This document shows positions 37,124 to 45,951 of a DNA stretch of 64,000 nt, one piece after another; position 1 is the stretch's first letter; each line of letters opens with the position of its first letter. This DNA comes from Hyphomicrobiales bacterium (GTDB lineage: Bacteria; Pseudomonadota; Alphaproteobacteria; Rhizobiales; Beijerinckiaceae). The stretch covers positions 186,001-250,000 of the forward strand of contig JADJVD010000005.1 in assembly GCA_016716745.1 (NCBI GenBank). Reading direction: 5' to 3'. Under the pieces are notes generated by a model, which saw only the letters and a program-made list of their open reading frames with translations, had not been told where the DNA came from and ran no database searches. A program made the translations under genes and the position numbers.

Positions 37124-37723
37124 ATGCGCGTGATGGTGATGGTGAAAGCCACCGAGGACAGCGAGGCCGGCCTGTTGCCGACGAACGAACTCGCCGAGGC
37201 GATGGGGAAGTACAACGAGCAATTGGCGGCGGCCGGGTCAGATCGTCGCGCTCGCGCCGCAGGGGGCCGAGCCGCACCGCCTGCTGGCGCTGATCGAGCT
37301 GCAGGCCTCGCGCCGGTCGGCCCGCGCGGCGTCGGACGAGTCCTTCATCCCGATCGCACGGCCGAACCGCGCGCAGTGGGCTCGTCTCCTCATTCGCCGC
37401 GGTCTCGACGCTCTCGCCCGGGCCGAGGCGCCCGGCGGCCGGGGGCCCTATGCGTTGCAGGCCGCGCTCGCCGCCCGTCACGCCGTCGCCGGCCGGTCCG
37501 AGGACGCCGACTGGCGCGCCATCGCCGCGCTCTACGACGCCCTGCGCGAGGCGGCGCCTTGCCCGGTTACGCGCCGTTGCCGGCTGCGCGCGGCGACTTC
37601 CTGTTCCGCGCCGGGCGCAAGCGCAAGGCGGGCTGCGACTTCCGGCGCGCCGCCGCGCTGACGCGCAATTCACGCGAGAAGACGTTTTTTCTCGGCTGCG
37701 CGGCAGATTGCGCGGAATGAGCC
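37124..37723 (+). pseudogene. remnant of a YCII protein fused to the end of an ECF sigma factor (ECF42 type)
   Basis: The first 38 codons (MRVMVMVKATEDSEAGLLPT, then ELAEAMGKYNEQLAAAG) are the start of a YCII/DGPF protein. From about 37246, in another frame, comes the C-terminal extension of an ECF sigma factor: LLALIELQASR, WARLLIRRGLDALARAEA, GRGPYALQAALAARHA and DWRAIAALYDALRE. After about 37560 the original frame resumes with the sigma end (RGDFLFRAGRKRKAG, RRAAALTRNSREK). A large deletion has joined the two usual neighbours and removed the VELNRAVAVSMA region. Not functional. Confidence 0.75.
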
Positions 37724-37787
37724 GGCCCGTCCCCCGCGTCGCATGGCGGATTTGTTCGGCGCGCCCGGTTCTGGCATGGTCGCGGCG

Positions 37788-38384
37788 ATGGCCATCTTGA
37801 CAACGCGCGCGCCCGGGCGGGCCTGGAGCCTGCCGAACGTCCTGACCTATGGACGGGTCGCGGCGGTGCCGGTCGTCGTCGCGCTGCTGTTCTGGCCGGA
37901 CGAGGACTGGATGCGCTGGGCCGCGCTCGGCGTCTTCGCGGCGGCCGGAATCACCGACTTTTTCGACGGTTACCTCGCCCGCGCGTGGGCGCAGCAATCC
38001 TCGCTCGGACGGATGCTGGACCCGATCGCCGACAAGCTGCTGGTCGGGGCCGTTCTCGTCATTCTCGCCGCCAACCGGACGCTGACGGGCTGGCACATCT
38101 GGGCGGGGATCGTGATTCTCTGCCGCGAGATTCTGGTCTCGGGCCTGCGCGAATATCTGGCCGAGTTGCGCGTGCCGGTGCCGGTCTCCACCGTCGCGAA
38201 ATACAAGACCACGGTGCAGATTCTCGCGCTTGGCTTCCTCATCGCCGGGCCCGCCGGCGAGAAGGTGCTGCCGGGCACGATCACGATCGGCCTCGTGCTG
38301 CTGTGGAGCGCGGCGATCCTGACGCTCTACACGGGCTGGGACTATATGACGGCGGGGCTGAAGCACGCCGTGGACGACGAGTGA
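37788..38384 (+). CDS. pgsA: CDP-diacylglycerol-glycerol-3-phosphate 3-phosphatidyltransferase
   Basis: A 198-residue membrane enzyme of phosphatidylglycerol synthesis. The CDP-alcohol phosphotransferase motif is complete: D-FF-DG-YL-AR, 8 residues, G-RML-D-PIA-D. WSLPNVLTYGRVAAVP is the family N-terminus. Earlier ATGs at 37743 and 37776 are in frame. It is followed by moaD with a near-overlap. Confidence 0.94.
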   Translation: MAILTTRAPGRAWSLPNVLTYGRVAAVPVVVALLFWPDEDWMRWAALGVFAAAGITDFFDGYLARAWAQQSSLGRMLDPIADKLLVGAVLVILAANRTLTGWHIWAGIVILCREILVSGLREYLAELRVPVPVSTVAKYKTTVQILALGFLIAGPAGEKVLPGTITIGLVLLWSAAILTLYTGWDYMTAGLKHAVDDE

Positions 38385-38389
38385 GCGTC

Positions 38390-38641
38390 ATGAAAGCCGT
38401 CTATTTCGCCTGGGTGCGCGAGCGCATCGGCAAGCCGGAGGAGGAAATCGCGCCGCCGGCGTCGGTCGCCACCGCCGGCGACCTCATCGCCTGGCTGGCC
38501 GGGCGGGGGGAGGAATACGCCTACGCCTTCGAGCAACCCAAGACGATCCGCGTCGCCATCGACCGGACGCATGTGAAGCATGGCGCGGCGATCGCGGGCG
38601 CGCGCGAGATCGCCTTCTTTCCGCCGATGACGGGCGGCTGA
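38390..38641 (+). CDS. moaD: molybdopterin synthase small subunit MoaD
   Basis: An 83-residue ubiquitin-like sulfur carrier ending in the required Gly-Gly (FFPPMTGG). The start MKAVYFAWVRERIG fits the family. A GTG at 38381 overlapping the pgsA stop is an alternative start. With MoaE it puts sulfur onto precursor Z to form molybdopterin. Confidence 0.93.
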   Translation: MKAVYFAWVRERIGKPEEEIAPPASVATAGDLIAWLAGRGEEYAYAFEQPKTIRVAIDRTHVKHGAAIAGAREIAFFPPMTGG

Positions 38642-38645
38642 GGCC

Positions 38646-39101
38646 GTGGCGACGATCCGCGTCCAGAGCGAGGATTTCGACGCCGCCGCCGAAGTCGACG
38701 CGCTGATCGCCGGACGGCGCGACGTCGGCGCCGTCGTCACCTTCGTCGGTCTGTGCCGGGACGAGGGCGGACGCCTGGCCGCGCTCGAACTCGAGCATTA
38801 TCCGGGCATGGCGGAGGAGGAGATCGGCCGCGTCGTCGCCGAGGCCGAGGCGCGCTGGCCGCTGATGGGCGCCGCCGTCATCCACCGCAGCGGCCGCATC
38901 GCGCCGGGCGAGCGGATCGTCTTCGTCGCGACCGCGAGCGCGCATCGCGCGGCGGCCTTCGCGGCGGCCGACTTCCTGATGGACTACCTCAAGACCCGCG
39001 CTCCCTTCTGGAAGAAGGAGCATCCGGCCGACAGCGGCGCGGGCGGCTGGGTCGCCGCCAAGGACGACGACGACCGCGCCGCCGAGCGTTGGGCAAGATG
39101 A
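38646..39101 (+). CDS. moaE: molybdopterin synthase catalytic subunit MoaE
   Basis: A 151-residue protein. It contains VGAVVTFVGLCRDEGG, LELEHYPGMAEEEI, HRSGRIAPGERIVFVA and the active-site lysine region DYLKTRAPFWKKEH. The GTG start is 4 bases after the moaD stop. The product molybdopterin is used by MsrP at 24 kb among others. Confidence 0.95.
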   Translation: MATIRVQSEDFDAAAEVDALIAGRRDVGAVVTFVGLCRDEGGRLAALELEHYPGMAEEEIGRVVAEAEARWPLMGAAVIHRSGRIAPGERIVFVATASAHRAAAFAAADFLMDYLKTRAPFWKKEHPADSGAGGWVAAKDDDDRAAERWAR

Positions 39102-39133
39102 AAAAGGCCGCCCCGAAGGGCGGCCCTTTCGTT
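39101..39133. terminator. bidirectional terminator between moaE and ilvE
   Basis: GGCCGCCC pairs with GGGCGGCC around CGAA. Five A precede it and CTTTCGTTT follows. It stops moaE on the plus strand and can serve convergent ilvE on the minus strand. Confidence 0.82.
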
Positions 39134-39150
39134 TCGTCGCGGGCGCGAAC

Positions 39151-40038
39151 TCAGAACGCCGGCGCCTTCGGCGTCACTTCGGCCGCGTAATCCTCGATCA
39201 GCGTGCGCGAGATGTTGCCCGGCGTGAACTTGTAGGGGCCGATCTCGGAGACCGGCGTCACTTCCGCGCCCGTGCCGCAGACGAAGGCTTCGTTGAAGGT
39301 CGCAAGCTCCTCCGGCATGATCCGCCGCTCGGCGACGCCGATGCCGCGGCGCCTGGCGAGGTCGATCACCGTCTGGCGCGTGATGCCGTTGAGGAAGCAA
39401 TCGGCGATCGGCGTATGCAGCTCGCCGTCGCGCGTGAAGAAGATGTTGGCGCCGGTGCATTCGGCGACGCGGCCCTGCCAGTCGAGCATCATCGCGTCGG
39501 CGTAGCCCTTGCGCTCGGCCTTGTGCTTGGAGATCGTGCAGATCATGTAGAGGCCGGCGGCCTTGGAGGCGGACGGAGCGGTCTGCGGATCGGGCCGGCG
39601 ATATTCGGCGATGTCGAGCCGGATGCCCTTCATCTTGGTCGCCATGTCGAACATGGACGGCCACTCCCAGGTCGCGATGGCGACGTGAATCTTCGCGTTC
39701 TGCGCCGAGATCGCCATCATTTCCGAACCGCGCCAGGCGACCGGGCGGACATAGACGTCGCGCACGCCGTTGGCGCGGATCACCGCGTCCTTGGCCGCCA
39801 TCAGCTCGTCGACGGAATAGGGCAGCTCGAAGCCGAGCAACTCGGCCGAGGTGCGGAAGCGCTCGGAATGCTCGCGCGACTTGAAGATGACGCCATTATA
39901 GGCGCGCTCGCCCTCGAAAACGGAGCCGCCATAATGCAGGCCGTGCGACAGCACATGCATCTTGGCGTCGCGCCAGGGAACGATCTGCCCATTCATCCAG
40001 ATCACGCCGTCACGCTGGTCGAAGGGCAGAATGGACAT
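39151..40038 (-). CDS. ilvE: branched-chain amino acid aminotransferase
   Basis: A 295-residue class IV PLP enzyme, the last step of Val, Leu and Ile synthesis. It shows HGLHYGGSVFEGERAY, VYVRPVAWRGSE, the PLP-lysine region SASKAAGLYM, EECTGANIFF-like VAECTGANIFF, and EAFVCGTGAEVTPV. It is divergent from the petP-type gene, an arrangement conserved in Hyphomicrobiales. Confidence 0.96.
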   Translation of the reverse strand: MSILPFDQRDGVIWMNGQIVPWRDAKMHVLSHGLHYGGSVFEGERAYNGVIFKSREHSERFRTSAELLGFELPYSVDELMAAKDAVIRANGVRDVYVRPVAWRGSEMMAISAQNAKIHVAIATWEWPSMFDMATKMKGIRLDIAEYRRPDPQTAPSASKAAGLYMICTISKHKAERKGYADAMMLDWQGRVAECTGANIFFTRDGELHTPIADCFLNGITRQTVIDLARRRGIGVAERRIMPEELATFNEAFVCGTGAEVTPVSEIGPYKFTPGNISRTLIEDYAAEVTPKAPAF

Positions 40039-40132
40039 GGAGGGCTCCCTGGTCGGCCGCCGTCCGACGGCCTGCGACGCCGTAATTTTCGGCGCCGCGA
40101 GGTTGAAGGGGTTAGCAAGCGCCCTGTTTTAT

Positions 40133-40143
40133 GTCAATATGAC
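40133..40143. promoter_or_regulatory. palindrome in the ilvE/petP divergent region
   Basis: GTCA-ATA-TGAC is a perfect 4+3+4 inverted repeat in an AT-rich patch 37 bases before the petP-like start. A MarR-type protein could bind it to control its own operon. Short motif, so chance is possible. Confidence 0.35.
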
Positions 40144-40179
40144 TGCCATAATTTGCCTCTCGTTCAACGCAGGGCGCCC

Positions 40180-40701
40180 ATGCATTCAGCTCTCGAGGCC
40201 TCGCCCGCCGCCGGCGACCGGGGCGATCCGCATTTCGATCTGATCGAACTGTTCTTCTTCGCCTATCGCGATTTCGTCGGCGGCGCCGACCAGCTTCTCG
40301 AGCGCTATCGCTTCGGCAGGGCGCATCATCGCGTGCTGCATTTCGTGACGCGGCGGCCGGGCATGACGATCGCCGAACTGCTCGACATTCTGAAGATCAC
40401 CAAGCAGAGCCTCGCGCGGGTGCTGCGCGAACTTGTCGACGAAGGCTTCGTCGAGGCGCGCCCCGGCGTCGTCGACCGGCGTCAGAGACTGCTGTTCCCG
40501 AGCGAAAAGGGGCGCGCGCTGGCGCTCGATCTGGCGCAGCTTCAATCCGCGCGTTTCGAGCGCGCGCTGGCCGAGGTCGGCGGCGAGGCGCATCGCCGCG
40601 CCGCCGATTTCCTGATGGCGATGATCGAGCCGGACGAGCGCGAGCGCGTCGCCCACATCGTGCGGCCCGCCGCCTCGCCGCGCTGGAGGGAAGCCTCGTG
40701 A
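40180..40701 (+). CDS. petP: MarR family regulator, PetP-like
   Basis: A 173-residue winged-helix protein (HFVTRRPGMTIAELLDILKI, then TKQSLARVLRELVDEGFVEA; the wing is PGVVDRRQRLLFPSEKGR). Its order with the OmpR-type regulator and kinase matches the petP-petR locus, which in Rhodobacter capsulatus is needed for cytochrome bc1 formation. The stop overlaps the petR-like GTG by 4 bases. Confidence 0.8.
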   Translation: MHSALEASPAAGDRGDPHFDLIELFFFAYRDFVGGADQLLERYRFGRAHHRVLHFVTRRPGMTIAELLDILKITKQSLARVLRELVDEGFVEARPGVVDRRQRLLFPSEKGRALALDLAQLQSARFERALAEVGGEAHRRAADFLMAMIEPDERERVAHIVRPAASPRWREAS

Positions 40702-41432
40702 CCGCGTCCTCCGCCGCCGCCCGCGCCGCCGCCCGCGTCGCCGACGACGCCGCGCATCTGCTGATCGTCGACGACGACCGGCGCATCCGCGCGCTGCTGC
40801 AACGCTTTCTGTCCGAGCACGGCTACCGCATCTCGGCGGCCGAGAATGCGGCCGACGCGCGCGCGCAATTGCGCAACCTCGCCTTCGATCTGATCGTGCT
40901 CGACGTGATGATGCCGGGCGAGAGCGGGCTGGATTTCGCCCGCTCCCTGCGTAGCGAGTCCGACGTTCCGATCCTCATGCTGACCGCGCGCGCCGAAGCG
41001 GTGGATCGCGTCGCGGGGCTCGAAGCCGGCGTCGACGACTATCTGGTCAAACCGTTCGAGACGCGCGAACTGTTGCTGCGGATCGCCTCGATCCTGCGGC
41101 GCGCGCAGCCGAAGGCGGCCAAGGCCGACGCGGCGCAGGCGATCGTGCGGTTCGGCCCGTTCAGCTTTCACGTCGAGCGCGGTGAACTCAGGCAAGGCGA
41201 GGAACCCGTGCGCCTCACCGACCGCGAACGCGACATGCTGCAACTGCTGGCGCGGGCGGAAGGCGAGAGCGTTTCGCGCGAGGCGCTGGCGGGGCAGGGC
41301 GGAGCGGCGAACGAGCGCACCGTCGACGTGCAGGTCAATCGCCTGCGCCGCAAGATCGAGCGCGATCCGGCCAATCCGCAACATCTGCAAACCGCGCGCG
41401 GGGCCGGCTACCGGCTCGTCGTGGAGCACTAG
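40698..41432 (+). CDS. petR: OmpR-family response regulator, PetR-like
   Basis: A 244-residue regulator. The receiver domain has acidic pocket VDDDRR, phospho-acceptor Asp in IVLDVMMPGESG (about residue 70), switch Thr in MLTARAEA and Lys in LVKPF. The winged-helix DNA-binding domain is at about 145-240 (LTDRERDMLQLL; RTVDVQVNRLRRKIE; TARGAGYRL). GTG start in overlap with petP. It is 6 bases before the kinase gene. Confidence 0.88.
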   Translation: MTASSAAARAAARVADDAAHLLIVDDDRRIRALLQRFLSEHGYRISAAENAADARAQLRNLAFDLIVLDVMMPGESGLDFARSLRSESDVPILMLTARAEAVDRVAGLEAGVDDYLVKPFETRELLLRIASILRRAQPKAAKADAAQAIVRFGPFSFHVERGELRQGEEPVRLTDRERDMLQLLARAEGESVSREALAGQGGAANERTVDVQVNRLRRKIERDPANPQHLQTARGAGYRLVVEH

Positions 41433-41438
41433 CCGCCG

Positions 41439-42818
41439 ATGCAGCCCGTCCCGTTTCCAGCCTATCTCGAACGCATCGCCAATGTCTGGCGGGCTTTCGC
41501 GCGGCGGGTCGCGTCGGTGCTGCCGAAGGGGCTTTATGCGCGCTCGCTGCTGATCGTCATCCTGCCGATGCTGCTGATGCAATCGGCGGTCGCCTACATC
41601 TTCATGGAGCGGCACTGGCAGCTTGTCACCGCGCAGCTCTCGGCGGCGGTGACGCCCGACATCGCCGGGCTGATCGAGTTCCACAATGCGATGCCGGGGC
41701 CGGCGGGCGAGGCGGAGTTGCAGCGCATCGCCAACGATGTGTTCGATCTCGACGTCGCCTTCCTCAAGCCCGAGCCTTTGCCCCCCGTTCTGCCGAAGCC
41801 GTTCTTCTCGCTGATCGATCCGCTGAACAACAGCCTGTCGACGCAGATCGCCAGGCAGATCGGCCGGCCCTACTGGATCGACACGGTCGGCCGCTCCAAG
41901 ATCATCGAGATCCGCATCCAGCTCGACGACGCGATGATGCGCGTCTTCGCGCGGCGCAGCGCCGCCTACGCCTCCAACTCGCAGATCTTCTTCTTCTGGA
42001 TGCTCGGCACGTCGCTGTTCCTGATCCTCGTCGCCATCGCCTTCCTGCGCAATCAGATCCGCCCGATCCTGAAGCTCGCCGAGGCGGCGGAGAATTTCGG
42101 CAAGGGACGCGAGGTCGAGTATCGCCCCACCGGCGCGCGGGAGGTGCGGCAGGCCGGGCACGCCTTCATCGAGATGAAGCGGCGCGTGGCGCGCGCAATC
42201 GACCAGCGCACGACGATGCTGAACGGCGTCAGTCACGATCTGCGCACGATCCTGACGCGCTTCAAGCTGTCGCTGGCGCTGATGCCGGAGGACGGCGAGA
42301 CCGAAGCGCTCGCCAAGGACGTTCTCGAGATGCAGAACATGCTCGAGGCGTATCTTGCCTTCGCGCGCGGCGATTCAGGCGAGAGCTCGGCGATGATCGA
42401 CATGCGCGCGCTGCTGGAGGACATGCAGGCCGAAGCCGAGCGGCATGGCCGCCAGATGGGCATCCACGTCGAGGGCGAGACGCTCGTCACCGTGCGGCCG
42501 AACGCGCTGAAGCGGTGCCTCACCAATCTCGTCGCCAATGCGCAGCGCCACGCCGCGCGCGTCGACGTGCGGGCGGCGCGCGACGAACGCTACCTCATCG
42601 TGACGGTCGACGACGACGGGCCGGGCATTCCCGCCGACAAGCGCGAGCTCGTGTTCCGGCCGTTCTACCGGCTCGACGAGGCGCGTAATCAGGACGAGGC
42701 GGGCTCGGGCCTCGGCCTCGCCATCGCGCGCGACATCGCGCGGTCGCATGGCGGCGACATCACGCTCGCCGACAGTCCGCTCGGCGGTTTGCGCGCGGCG
42801 GTGCGTCTGCCAGTGTGA
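41439..42818 (+). CDS. sensor histidine kinase partner of PetR-like regulator
   Basis: A 459-residue membrane kinase. Two membrane helices (about 36-56 and 184-204) frame a periplasmic domain of about 125 residues. HAMP follows, then the phosphorylated His in NGVSHDLRTILTRFK (about 266), the N box (LTNLVANAQRHA), the G1 box DDDGPGIP and the G2 box GSGLGLAI. The layout is EnvZ-like. The signal is unknown. Confidence 0.93.
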   Translation: MQPVPFPAYLERIANVWRAFARRVASVLPKGLYARSLLIVILPMLLMQSAVAYIFMERHWQLVTAQLSAAVTPDIAGLIEFHNAMPGPAGEAELQRIANDVFDLDVAFLKPEPLPPVLPKPFFSLIDPLNNSLSTQIARQIGRPYWIDTVGRSKIIEIRIQLDDAMMRVFARRSAAYASNSQIFFFWMLGTSLFLILVAIAFLRNQIRPILKLAEAAENFGKGREVEYRPTGAREVRQAGHAFIEMKRRVARAIDQRTTMLNGVSHDLRTILTRFKLSLALMPEDGETEALAKDVLEMQNMLEAYLAFARGDSGESSAMIDMRALLEDMQAEAERHGRQMGIHVEGETLVTVRPNALKRCLTNLVANAQRHAARVDVRAARDERYLIVTVDDDGPGIPADKRELVFRPFYRLDEARNQDEAGSGLGLAIARDIARSHGGDITLADSPLGGLRAAVRLPV

Positions 42819-42819
42819 G

Positions 42820-43185
42820 TCAGAACAGTCGCCCGCCATCCGGTGCGGGGAGGGTGGGCGCGAGCAGCACCACCTCGCCCTCCGCGTCCGGGACGCCGAG
42901 CGTCAGCACTTCCGACATGAACGGGCCGATCTGACGCGGCGGAAAGTTCACCACCGCCATCACCTGTTTCCCGACCAGAGCCTCGGGCGCATAGAGCTTG
43001 GCGATCTGCGCGGAGGATTTCTTGCGGCCGATCGCCGGTCCGAAATCGATCACAAGTTTCAATGAAGGCTTGCGCGCCTGCGGAAAGGGCTGCGCCTCGA
43101 CGATGGTGCCGACGCGGATGTCGACTTTCAGAAAGTCGTCGAAGGCGATCTGCGGGGCGAGCGTGTCGGTCGTGTTATTGTGCAT
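42820..43185 (-). CDS. csaA: CsaA-type tRNA-binding protein
   Basis: A 121-residue single tRNA-binding (EMAP-II-like) OB domain: FLKVDIRVGTIVEAQPFPQARKP, KKSSAQIA and KQVMAVVNFPPRQIGPFMSEVL. The family binds tRNA and has been described as a chaperone-like helper in export. It is convergent with the kinase gene, with 1 base between the stops. Confidence 0.93.
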   Translation of the reverse strand: MHNNTTDTLAPQIAFDDFLKVDIRVGTIVEAQPFPQARKPSLKLVIDFGPAIGRKKSSAQIAKLYAPEALVGKQVMAVVNFPPRQIGPFMSEVLTLGVPDAEGEVVLLAPTLPAPDGGRLF

Positions 43186-43188
43186 GGA

Positions 43189-43761
43189 TCATCCAGGCGG
43201 CAGCGGCGCGACGCCGAACAGCCACAGATGCAGGCCGAACACAAGCGCCGCCCAGATCGCCGCGCCGAGCAGAAACACGATCAGAGTGCGCGCCGCAGAG
43301 GCGGGCGCGACGGCGCCGCCCCGCCGCAGGGCCGAGACAAGATCGGCGAGCGACCAGACCAGAAAGGCGCCGAACAGAACGACGTCGGCCGCCCCGCCAT
43401 TCGCCATCAGATGAGCCGCCGACCACAGGGCGACGCCCCACAGCATCGGGTGGCGGAGCGCGGCCGCGACGTGACTGCCGCGCACCATGAAGGCGGCGAT
43501 GGCGACGGCGCTCGCCAGCATCAGCGTCGCGGCGAGATGGCGCGTCCAGACCGGCGGCGTCCACAGTTGCGCGTCGTTCGCGCGGGCGAGGCCGAAGCCC
43601 CAGACGATGAGCGCGAAGCCGAGGAGCGAAACGAGCGAGTAGGCGCCCTTCCACGGACCCTCACCGAGGCGCGCGCGGGTCGCCATGCGCCAATCCTCGG
43701 CGACGATGCGCACGGAATGCGAGCCGAGAAACACGATGAGGCCGAGGACGAGGATCGTCAT
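43189..43761 (-). CDS. NnrU family membrane protein
   Basis: A 190-residue protein with about five membrane helices. FLGSHSVRIVAEDWR and the later RHPMLWGVALWSAAHLMANG match NnrU. Family members occur beside denitrification and isoprenoid-modifying genes. No denitrification gene is in this window, so no process can be assigned. It lies 3 bases upstream of csaA. Confidence 0.9.
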   Translation of the reverse strand: MTILVLGLIVFLGSHSVRIVAEDWRMATRARLGEGPWKGAYSLVSLLGFALIVWGFGLARANDAQLWTPPVWTRHLAATLMLASAVAIAAFMVRGSHVAAALRHPMLWGVALWSAAHLMANGGAADVVLFGAFLVWSLADLVSALRRGGAVAPASAARTLIVFLLGAAIWAALVFGLHLWLFGVAPLPPG

Positions 43762-43777
43762 GCCGGCGGCGCCCGCC

Positions 43778-44569
43778 TCAGGCCGGCTTGATCACAGGGC
43801 CTTCGTCGTCGCGCGGCCAGCCGCCGCGCATGCGAGGGGCAGGCTCGGCCTCGAGGTCGGGTTCGCGCGCGGCTTCGTCGGCGCGGCGCCCGGCCATGCG
43901 GCGGCGCGTGTCGCACAGCGCGGCGGCGAAGGTGCGCAGCGGCGCGGCGAGGCGGTGCAGATCGTCGAGCCGGCGGGCGAAGCCGCCGCCGCGCTCCAGT
44001 TCGCGATCGAGCGCGGCCATCGTGCCGGCGAGGCCGGGATCGTCGTCGGCGAACCAGACGTCGAGCACGCGCGTCCACACCAGCACGAGGCCTTGCAGCT
44101 TCATCGAGCCGGCGAGGCCCTCATGGTCGAGGCCGGCCGTCTCCATCATGAAGCGCATGGAATTGACCAGCACGCCGTTGAGCGCGAAGGCGGCGGAGGG
44201 GTCGCGACGGGCCCATTCCGTTACGCCTTGCAGCCCGGCCTTGTAGGGCGCCATCGCGTCGAGCCGGCGCATCAGCGCGTCGAACAGCCTGTCCTTGCCG
44301 GTTTCTCCCGCGAGGTCGTCGCTGTTTCCTTCGAGCACCGCGCGGTCGATCATCCGCGAAAAGCCGGCGAGAACGGCGCCTTTCGACGGAAAGGCGTCGC
44401 GGAAATCGGCCAGACCGACGCCGGCCTCCTTCGCCACGTCGGAGATGCGGATGTCCTCGAAAGGCTGAACGGCGGCGAGCCGCAGCAGCGCCTCGACGAT
44501 GGCCTTGCGCGGGTCGGGCCGCGCGGCGGGGGCCGCGTCGCTCTTGTGGGGCGTATCCTTGCGGGCCAT
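43778..44569 (-). CDS. TetR family regulator
   Basis: A 263-residue protein. The helix-turn-helix region is at residues 18-62 (RKAIVEALLRLAAVQPFEDI; ISDVAKEAGVGLADFRDAFPS). A long helical effector domain and a charged tail follow. GGAGG lies 5 bases before the ATG at 44569. The effector is unknown. It is followed by nnrU and csaA in the same direction. Confidence 0.82.
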   Translation of the reverse strand: MARKDTPHKSDAAPAARPDPRKAIVEALLRLAAVQPFEDIRISDVAKEAGVGLADFRDAFPSKGAVLAGFSRMIDRAVLEGNSDDLAGETGKDRLFDALMRRLDAMAPYKAGLQGVTEWARRDPSAAFALNGVLVNSMRFMMETAGLDHEGLAGSMKLQGLVLVWTRVLDVWFADDDPGLAGTMAALDRELERGGGFARRLDDLHRLAAPLRTFAAALCDTRRRMAGRRADEAAREPDLEAEPAPRMRGGWPRDDEGPVIKPA

Positions 44570-44635
44570 GTCGACCTCCATGCGTCTCGCGCCCAATCTA
44601 GGCGCTCAATCGCGGCGGTCCAATGGCGAGGCGGC

Positions 44636-45451
44636 TCAGCCCGACAGTTCCTCGGAGCGACGCTTGGCGGCGGCCACCGCCTTCGTCATCAGCGGCTGCA
44701 ATCCGTCCGGCCCCATCAGCACCGCAAGGGCGGCGGCAGTGGTGCCGCCCGGCGAGGTGACGTTCTCGCGCAGCGTGGCGGGCGGCGTCGCCTCCGCCCG
44801 ATACAGCAGTTCGCCCGCGCCCTCGACCGTGGAGCGGGCGAGCCGCAGCGCCAGATCGGGCGGCAGGCCGGCGGCCTCGCCCGCCTTCGCCAGCGTCTCG
44901 GCGAGCAGGAAGACATAGGCCGGGCCCGAGCCGGAGACGGCGGTCACGGCGTCGATCAGCGCCTCGTCGCTCACCCATTCGATGCGGCCGATGGCGCGCA
45001 GCAGCGAATCGGCGGCGGCGCGCTGGGCGGCGGTCACGCTGGGGTCGGCGGCCACCGCTGTGACGCCGCGGCCGACGGAGGCCGGCGTGTTGGGCATCGC
45101 CCGCACCACGGCCTTGACGGGCAACTGCGCCTTGATGTTGGCGATCGTCTTGCCGGCCATGATCGAGACGACGAGCGTGTTCGCGCCGATCAGCGGGGCG
45201 ATCTCCGGGGCGGCGGCCTTCAGCGTCTGCGGCTTGATGGCGAGCGCCAGCGCCGCCGGCTTGCCGACGGTCTCGCGCGGCGGGTTGAGGCGGACGCCCG
45301 CCTTTTCGCACAGAGCCTTCATCTCGGCGGACGGATAGGGGTCGATCACCGTCGTCGTCGCCGGGTCGAGGCCGAGTTTCAGCCAACCCTCGAGCAAGGC
45401 GCCGCCCATCTTGCCGGCGCCGATCAGAACCAGGGAGGACGGCAGGCCCAT
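44636..45451 (-). CDS. proC: pyrroline-5-carboxylate reductase
   Basis: A 271-residue enzyme, the last step of proline synthesis. It has the dinucleotide-binding start LVLIGAGKMGGALLEGWL, the segment VVRAMPNTPASVGRG, and the signature VSGSGPAYVFLLAETL with the C-terminal NVTSPGGTTAAAL. The ATG overlaps the ybjN-type stop (ATGA), so the two are translated together. Confidence 0.96.
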   Translation of the reverse strand: MGLPSSLVLIGAGKMGGALLEGWLKLGLDPATTTVIDPYPSAEMKALCEKAGVRLNPPRETVGKPAALALAIKPQTLKAAAPEIAPLIGANTLVVSIMAGKTIANIKAQLPVKAVVRAMPNTPASVGRGVTAVAADPSVTAAQRAAADSLLRAIGRIEWVSDEALIDAVTAVSGSGPAYVFLLAETLAKAGEAAGLPPDLALRLARSTVEGAGELLYRAEATPPATLRENVTSPGGTTAAALAVLMGPDGLQPLMTKAVAAAKRRSEELSG

Positions 45452-45951
45452 CACGCTTCTCCAACAGTCTCGAACATTGCGGCGTCGAGCGCCTCGCGCG
45501 CCGATTTTCCCGCCCAGGCGACGAATTGGAAAGCCTGATAATGGCGCTCGCACGCCTCCACGGCCGCCGCCAGCATCCCCTCGCACTGGTGGGCGCTGGG
45601 CTCGACCCCGCCGGCCAGCAGCAGAGCGTGGCGGAACATCACGACGTTCTCGCTCGGCCAGAAATCGAAATGGCCGACCCACATCTGTTCGTTGACCAGC
45701 GAAATCAGGCCCGCGGTCTCGGCGCGGCGGGCCTCGGACACCTTCAGATCGAAGGCGCAGGCCACATGCAGCGCCTCGAGCTCGGGCAGCCAGGTGAAGG
45801 AGACATTGTAGCTGGTCCAGCCGCCGGCCACCGAGATCGAGATCTCGTCGTCCTCGTCGCGCTCGAAGCTCCAGTCGTGATGGGAGGCAATGCGCTCGAC
45901 GACGTCGACCGGATGCTCGGCGCGATCCGCGCCGGATTCATAGAAGGACAT
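45451..45951 (-). CDS. YbjN domain-containing protein
   Basis: A 166-residue protein. RIASHHDWSFERDEDDEISI, LHVACAFDLKV and QMWVGHFDFWPSENVVMFRHALL match the YbjN family, which has a type III secretion chaperone-like fold. In alphaproteobacteria it is regularly found upstream of proC, as here. Role unknown. Confidence 0.88.
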   Translation of the reverse strand: MSFYESGADRAEHPVDVVERIASHHDWSFERDEDDEISISVAGGWTSYNVSFTWLPELEALHVACAFDLKVSEARRAETAGLISLVNEQMWVGHFDFWPSENVVMFRHALLLAGGVEPSAHQCEGMLAAAVEACERHYQAFQFVAWAGKSAREALDAAMFETVGEA

